Below are positions 52,245 to 55,415 of a DNA stretch of 55,415 nt, one piece after another. Positions within the stretch are counted from its first letter, which is position 1. Every line of letters starts with the position of its first letter. The notes beneath the pieces are model-generated. The model did no database searches, was not told the DNA's origin, and worked only from the letters and a program-made list of their open reading frames with translations. This DNA comes from Xylanibacter ruminicola (GTDB lineage: Bacteria > Bacteroidota > Bacteroidia > Bacteroidales > Bacteroidaceae). Made by a program: the position numbers and the translations under genes. Location: NCBI RefSeq assembly GCF_900142525.1, contig NZ_FRBD01000025.1:1-55415 (forward strand). Direction: 5' to 3'.

Positions 52245-53006
52245 TCACTCAACAAATGGTTTTATTACATCAGCCCAAATATCATAATATTTAGGATATA
52301 GATGTAATCCATCTCTGGTATATTTCTGAGGCAAGGTGTCATTCACTTGATATGCAGAAAACAGGTCTATGTATGTACAGTTATTGTTTCGAGATATGTT
52401 TTCTATAATTTCGTTGGCATCCTTTATTTTATTAACGCAGTCAACATAAATTGTACCAACGCCTTTTGTAGGATTCACAGGAAGTATACTTTGTAGAAAA
52501 ATATTTGCACCAGGATTATATATTCTTATCGAATCAACTAAAGTCTCATATTTTATCTTAAATTCATCAAGTGGAGTTGCATTAAAATTATTAATCCCCC
52601 CCATAACAAATATTTTTTTAGGATGTACACTTTTTATCATAAACGCCCTATTTATTAAATCATCAATAATATCTTTATTACATCCCATATTAACAATCTT
52701 CAAATCTGGGAACACCTGTTGAAAATTACTTTCATATGTAATAGAATTCCCAAAGAAAACAATATCTGCATCAACATTCATTTTATACAAGGTATTCTCC
52801 CATCCTTGAATACAACGAAACTCTATTTTGCGCTTATTTACCATTGATGGGTTCTCACCAAAGCCTATTTTATATATTATCTTTTGACAAACATCTGTCT
52901 TAAAGAAAATAATATATCCACAACATACATTAAACAATAATGATACAATTATAATATACCTTAGCATATTCTTACTATTAACGATTCTAAAAGATAAACT
53001 ATCCAT
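52245..53006 (-). CDS. Membrane-anchored SGNH/GDSL hydrolase 2
   Basis: A 253-residue paralogue of the SGNH protein at 47582-48337. One N-terminal helix (about 13-32), then IVFFGNSITYESNF (block I), VNMGCNKDIIDDLINRAF, VMGGINNFNATP and YTRDGLHLYPKYYDIW (Asp/His block V). It follows an acyltransferase gene by 46 nt on the same strand without an obvious promoter of its own, so the two are probably co-transcribed, repeating the acyltransferase-SGNH pairing seen at 47.6-49.4 kb. Confidence 0.85.
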   Translation of the reverse strand: MDSLSFRIVNSKNMLRYIIIVSLLFNVCCGYIIFFKTDVCQKIIYKIGFGENPSMVNKRKIEFRCIQGWENTLYKMNVDADIVFFGNSITYESNFQQVFPDLKIVNMGCNKDIIDDLINRAFMIKSVHPKKIFVMGGINNFNATPLDEFKIKYETLVDSIRIYNPGANIFLQSILPVNPTKGVGTIYVDCVNKIKDANEIIENISRNNNCTYIDLFSAYQVNDTLPQKYTRDGLHLYPKYYDIWADVIKPFVE

Positions 53007-53052
53007 ACCAAATCCAATTATAATGAATCACAAATTTGCTACAAAAAATCAT

Positions 53053-54006
53053 TTAAATCTTACCCAACAACAATGGACACTTTTTATACAAAAACACAAT
53101 AGGGAAATAACAAATTGGAAGAACAGCTAAGGGCAAGAACTCATGAAAACACGAAGGAAAAAACATATCCAAAAATTTCATGATTGGAATATGCAATCCC
53201 AAAACAAGAAGAGTTCCATTTGATATTACCGTCACAAACCTCAATGCTGGCAAACAATTTGATAATTCAAACAAAATCACACTCGATATAGAAGCAAAAA
53301 CAAAAAACACGCTATATGAAATACCATAAATATTGCTATTAATAGAAGTATTACCATTAATTATTGGCATTACAAGCAACAAGCCACTTAAAGCCAACAA
53401 AGTATATACAGAAAAACCCCAAGGTTTCCAGCTATTGTCTTTCAAGAAAAATCCCAGGCAAAAGAAGGGCATTGCAGGAACTAGCCGACCAACATATGCC
53501 CCCCTAAATATTGTATCAATAGTGAGGAAATGAGATTCTAAAGACATATAGACAATAACACTAACAACTATGGGAATATAATACTTTCTAAGCGCTGACA
53601 AATAGCTGATGTCACCATAAAATAATCTTAGACCCAACAGTGCCCAAAGAAACCAGTCACCACAATAAAAACCCTCTCCTAAACCATATCTATAATGAAA
53701 CAATCGAAAAAAAACGTCTTTTGAGAATAAGTTCTCTATACATATGCTTCCTGTTAATAACAGAAAAGCAATATTAATAATAGAAAAGAAAGCGACAGGA
53801 ACAGCAAAGGACAACATTGACTTATGCCATGGTCGAGGTTTATACAATATACCTGAAATAATAAATAAAGCAGGCATATGAAACGAATATATAAAAAGTA
53901 GCACATTATCATTAGAAGACCAATGGCCAACAACCATTAGGAAGATACATATAGATTTTGCCCAGTCTATCCAAACTATTCTTTGTTTAACATCTGTTCT
54001 TTCCAT
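53053..54006 (-). CDS. Membrane acyltransferase (acyltransferase_3 family) 4
   Basis: A 317-residue AT3-family membrane protein with about ten helices. IVWIDWAKSICIFLMVVGHWSS carries the conserved histidine and FHMPALFIISGILYKPRPW is the next motif. It is the first gene of an acyltransferase-SGNH pair and divergent from a third SGNH gene. It resembles acyltransferase 3 in motif order, but I cannot judge the degree of identity by eye. Confidence 0.86.
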   Translation of the reverse strand: MERTDVKQRIVWIDWAKSICIFLMVVGHWSSNDNVLLFIYSFHMPALFIISGILYKPRPWHKSMLSFAVPVAFFSIINIAFLLLTGSICIENLFSKDVFFRLFHYRYGLGEGFYCGDWFLWALLGLRLFYGDISYLSALRKYYIPIVVSVIVYMSLESHFLTIDTIFRGAYVGRLVPAMPFFCLGFFLKDNSWKPWGFSVYTLLALSGLLLVMPIINGNTSINSNIYGISYSVFFVFASISSVILFELSNCLPALRFVTVISNGTLLVLGLHIPIMKFLDMFFPSCFHEFLPLAVLPICYFPIVFLYKKCPLLLGKI

Positions 54007-54037
54007 TTCAAAAAACTACTGAAACTACACTTGTCTG

Positions 54038-54045
54038 CAAAAATA
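54038..54045 (-). promoter_or_regulatory. Promoter -7 element of acyltransferase 4
   Basis: Minus strand TATTTTTG, 31 nt before the ATG at 54006. No clear -33 element. Confidence 0.5.
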
Positions 54046-54087
54046 CAAAAAATGTTGTTAATAAGCCAGATTGCACAAAAAAAATAG

Positions 54088-54095
54088 TACTTTTG
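54088..54095 (+). promoter_or_regulatory. Promoter -7 element of SGNH hydrolase 3
   Basis: TACTTTTG, 11 nt before the ATG at 54107. No clear -33 element. Confidence 0.5.
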
Positions 54096-54106
54096 CAAAA
54101 AAAAAG

Positions 54107-54931
54107 ATGAAAAGCGATATAATAATCACAAAAAAAATATGGCTGCCACTTGTGGGGATATTATTATTGATATATATAATCATCCTTTCTATCAATTATT
54201 ACTCAGCAGCAAAGCAAGAATCTCATCAAAAGTACAAGCAACATAAAACTAGCGATACGCTAAAAGTGGCTATTATAGGTGACAGTTGGGCCGAAAGGCA
54301 CTATTACCATCAATGCAGTATAGATCATTTAATAAAAGAATTCTCAGGAAAAGCTTCAAAAACAGTTTCATTTGGAATTAGCGGTCTTACAAGCAAAGAA
54401 GTGTATAACGAACTGTATAGGAATACAGAAATCAAACAACTTATGGAAGATGATACGGACTACTGTGTTATAATGGCAGGAGTTAATGATACAAACCAAA
54501 AAATGAGTACTCATTATTATAAAGAAAGCATGAAGTGCATCATTAATTATTTATTAGAAAAAGGAATTATTCCCATAATTATTGAAATTCCAGACTACAA
54601 CACAGAAAAAGCTTTTACTAATCATAAAATACACAGGAAAATACTGAGATATGTATCTATGGCGATCACTGGAACACCCATAAATTGTAAACAACAATTT
54701 AGAAATGCATTTGATGAACTATTAAATGAAAATGGATACAAAGATAAAGTATGTGTAATAAGATACAAATCATGGAACAAAGATTATAAAAATGATCTAA
54801 AGCGATTATACCTTAATGACGGAATGCATCTTAATGAGAAGGGATATGAGGTTCTTGATAGTATGATAGCAAAAACAATTTCTCATCACTATGCTTTAAA
54901 GCATAACCTATCTTATAATATACAAAAATGA
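54107..54931 (+). CDS. Membrane-anchored SGNH/GDSL hydrolase 3
   Basis: A 274-residue protein with an N-terminal helix (about 13-32) and an extracytoplasmic SGNH domain with more canonical motifs than the other two: VAIIGDSWAERHYY (GDS serine), SFGISGLTS (block II Gly), CVIMAGVNDT (block III, GxND) and YLNDGMHLNEKGY (Asp/His). The start is ATG 54107, since a longer frame begins upstream of the promoter. It is divergent from the acyltransferase 4-SGNH 2 pair. It is probably an esterase or acyltransferase on glycans; the substrate is unknown. Confidence 0.82.
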   Translation: MKSDIIITKKIWLPLVGILLLIYIIILSINYYSAAKQESHQKYKQHKTSDTLKVAIIGDSWAERHYYHQCSIDHLIKEFSGKASKTVSFGISGLTSKEVYNELYRNTEIKQLMEDDTDYCVIMAGVNDTNQKMSTHYYKESMKCIINYLLEKGIIPIIIEIPDYNTEKAFTNHKIHRKILRYVSMAITGTPINCKQQFRNAFDELLNENGYKDKVCVIRYKSWNKDYKNDLKRLYLNDGMHLNEKGYEVLDSMIAKTISHHYALKHNLSYNIQK

Positions 54932-55018
54932 AGGTATTTATATATTATATGATAGGTTGAGGCAATACTTCTAGCTATTATTATAACTAAAATAATTAAA
55001 TCGTATAAGATCAAGATT

Positions 55019-55069
55019 ATGGAAACGAAACCAAATAAATCGCAAAAAAGCAAATTAATGAGAATGTAA
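55019..55069 (+). other. 16-codon open frame before the IS element
   Basis: ATG followed by METKPNKSQKSKLMRM and TAA, ending just where the IS left end is expected. It could be the 5' stump of a gene cut by the insertion, or chance. No promoter is evident. Confidence 0.2.
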
Positions 55070-55415
55070 AGTAAACTGTGTCAGGCTACAACAAAATGTA
55101 GTTTAACACGTTTATTTTATGATGGCAAACGAAGAAATTGATTACAAGCTGGCAGCCGAGCAGTTGCGTACAGGCAAGCCGTTGTTTGGAAAAGATGGTG
55201 CATTGGCACCAATGTTGGAGCGTATTTTGAATGCAGCTCTTGAGGGTGAGATGGATGCTCACTTGAGTGAAGGGTCCCGTGAGTCAGGGAATCGTCGTAA
55301 TGGCAAAATGCCTAAAACTGTTCAGACGCAGTATGGTGAGGTAACTGTAGAGACACCTCGTGACCGTGATGGCAGTTTTGATCCTCAGACAGTCCGTAAG
55401 CGAGAGACAATTCTT
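55070..55415 (+). mobile_element. Left part of an IS256-family insertion sequence (truncated by window)
   Basis: The transposase reading frame from 55119 belongs to the IS256/Mutator family. The left end must lie between the SGNH gene stop (54931) and 55119; the approximately 50 bp starting GTAAACTGTGTCAGG are the likely terminal region, but without the right end the inverted repeat and target duplication cannot be defined. Confidence 0.7.
55119..55415 (+). CDS. IS256-family transposase (partial, N-terminal 99 residues)
   Basis: Transposase of the IS256 (Mutator-like, DDE) family. The visible part has the diagnostic N-terminal block MLERILNAALEGEMDAHLSEG, GNRRNGKMPKTVQTQYGEVTVETPRDRDGSFDPQTVRKRE, which is strongly conserved in the family. 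The catalytic DDE residues lie beyond the window edge. The start is ATG 55119, with a second ATG next to it. G+C content is higher than in the neighbouring polysaccharide genes, consistent with a recent arrival. Confidence 0.92.
   Translation, partial: MMANEEIDYKLAAEQLRTGKPLFGKDGALAPMLERILNAALEGEMDAHLSEGSRESGNRRNGKMPKTVQTQYGEVTVETPRDRDGSFDPQTVRKRETIL

Noticed and set aside
1..55415. CRISPR array, tRNA or rRNA genes
   Set aside because: No regularly spaced repeats and no tRNA- or rRNA-like sequence were seen in the intergenic regions.

Overview
The window is a chromosomal segment from a member of the Bacteroidota, most likely Prevotella or a close relative (Segatella/Xylanibacter). The support is the repeated Bacteroidota promoter signature (TTTG, 19-21 bp, TAnnTTTG) ahead of most transcription units, Bacteroidota-typical gene order (bamD, omega, DUF4293), two CBM20-like modules on MalQ, a DUF4468 protein and a PF14121-type putative porin. 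I saw no rRNA, tRNA or CRISPR array. The genus is inferred from overall feel, not from a marker gene.

Layout. 1-31.6 kb is ordinary core chromosome: outer-membrane assembly and RNA polymerase omega (bamD/omega/DUF4293, minus), uvrB, a DUF4468 protein with a small membrane protein and a porin, menA, an HD-domain protein, an RluA-type pseudouridine synthase, uronate isomerase, asparaginase, the anaerobic ribonucleotide reductase pair nrdD-nrdG, rubrerythrin, a divergent WecB-like protein, riboflavin synthase behind a long structured leader, malQ-gph, an mltG-glnS-TPR-dedA cluster, the GDP-mannose/GDP-fucose genes manC-gmd-fcl, and xylB.

31.8-54.9 kb is an extracellular polysaccharide locus. 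Its plus-strand half (31.8-43.7 kb) looks like one transcription unit: response regulator, sugar transferase with a pseudo-receiver-like N-terminus, half-length TolC-like protein, Wzz/Wzc-like co-polymerase with a degenerate kinase-like end, Wzy-like polymerase, a GT2, two related membrane GT2s, a DUF4422 protein and a Wzx-like flippase. The second half (43.7-54.9 kb), mostly minus strand and visibly more AT-rich, carries an LtaS-like phosphotransferase, three GT2 enzymes, four integral-membrane acyltransferases and three SGNH hydrolases. The manC-gmd-fcl genes just upstream could supply GDP-fucose. The window ends in the first 99 codons of an IS256-type transposase.

The points most worth a second look are: (i) a family of short GC-rich palindromic repeats, two copies of which lie in frame inside the coding sequences of fcl and gph, plus a different palindrome inside the N-terminal extension of glnS; (ii) a roughly 180-nt structured leader before ribE, closed by a 13-bp long-range helix and followed by a U-tract, that lacks the FMN riboswitch signatures; (iii) a thrice-repeated 20-bp motif and four half-sites in the nrdD/rubrerythrin intergenic region; (iv) the response regulator next to a sugar transferase with a receiver-like domain; (v) repeated separate acyltransferase plus SGNH pairs; (vi) a WecB-like protein lacking several catalytic residues.

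Start codons were moved inward for several genes because the first possible start lies upstream of, or inside, the promoter -7 element.
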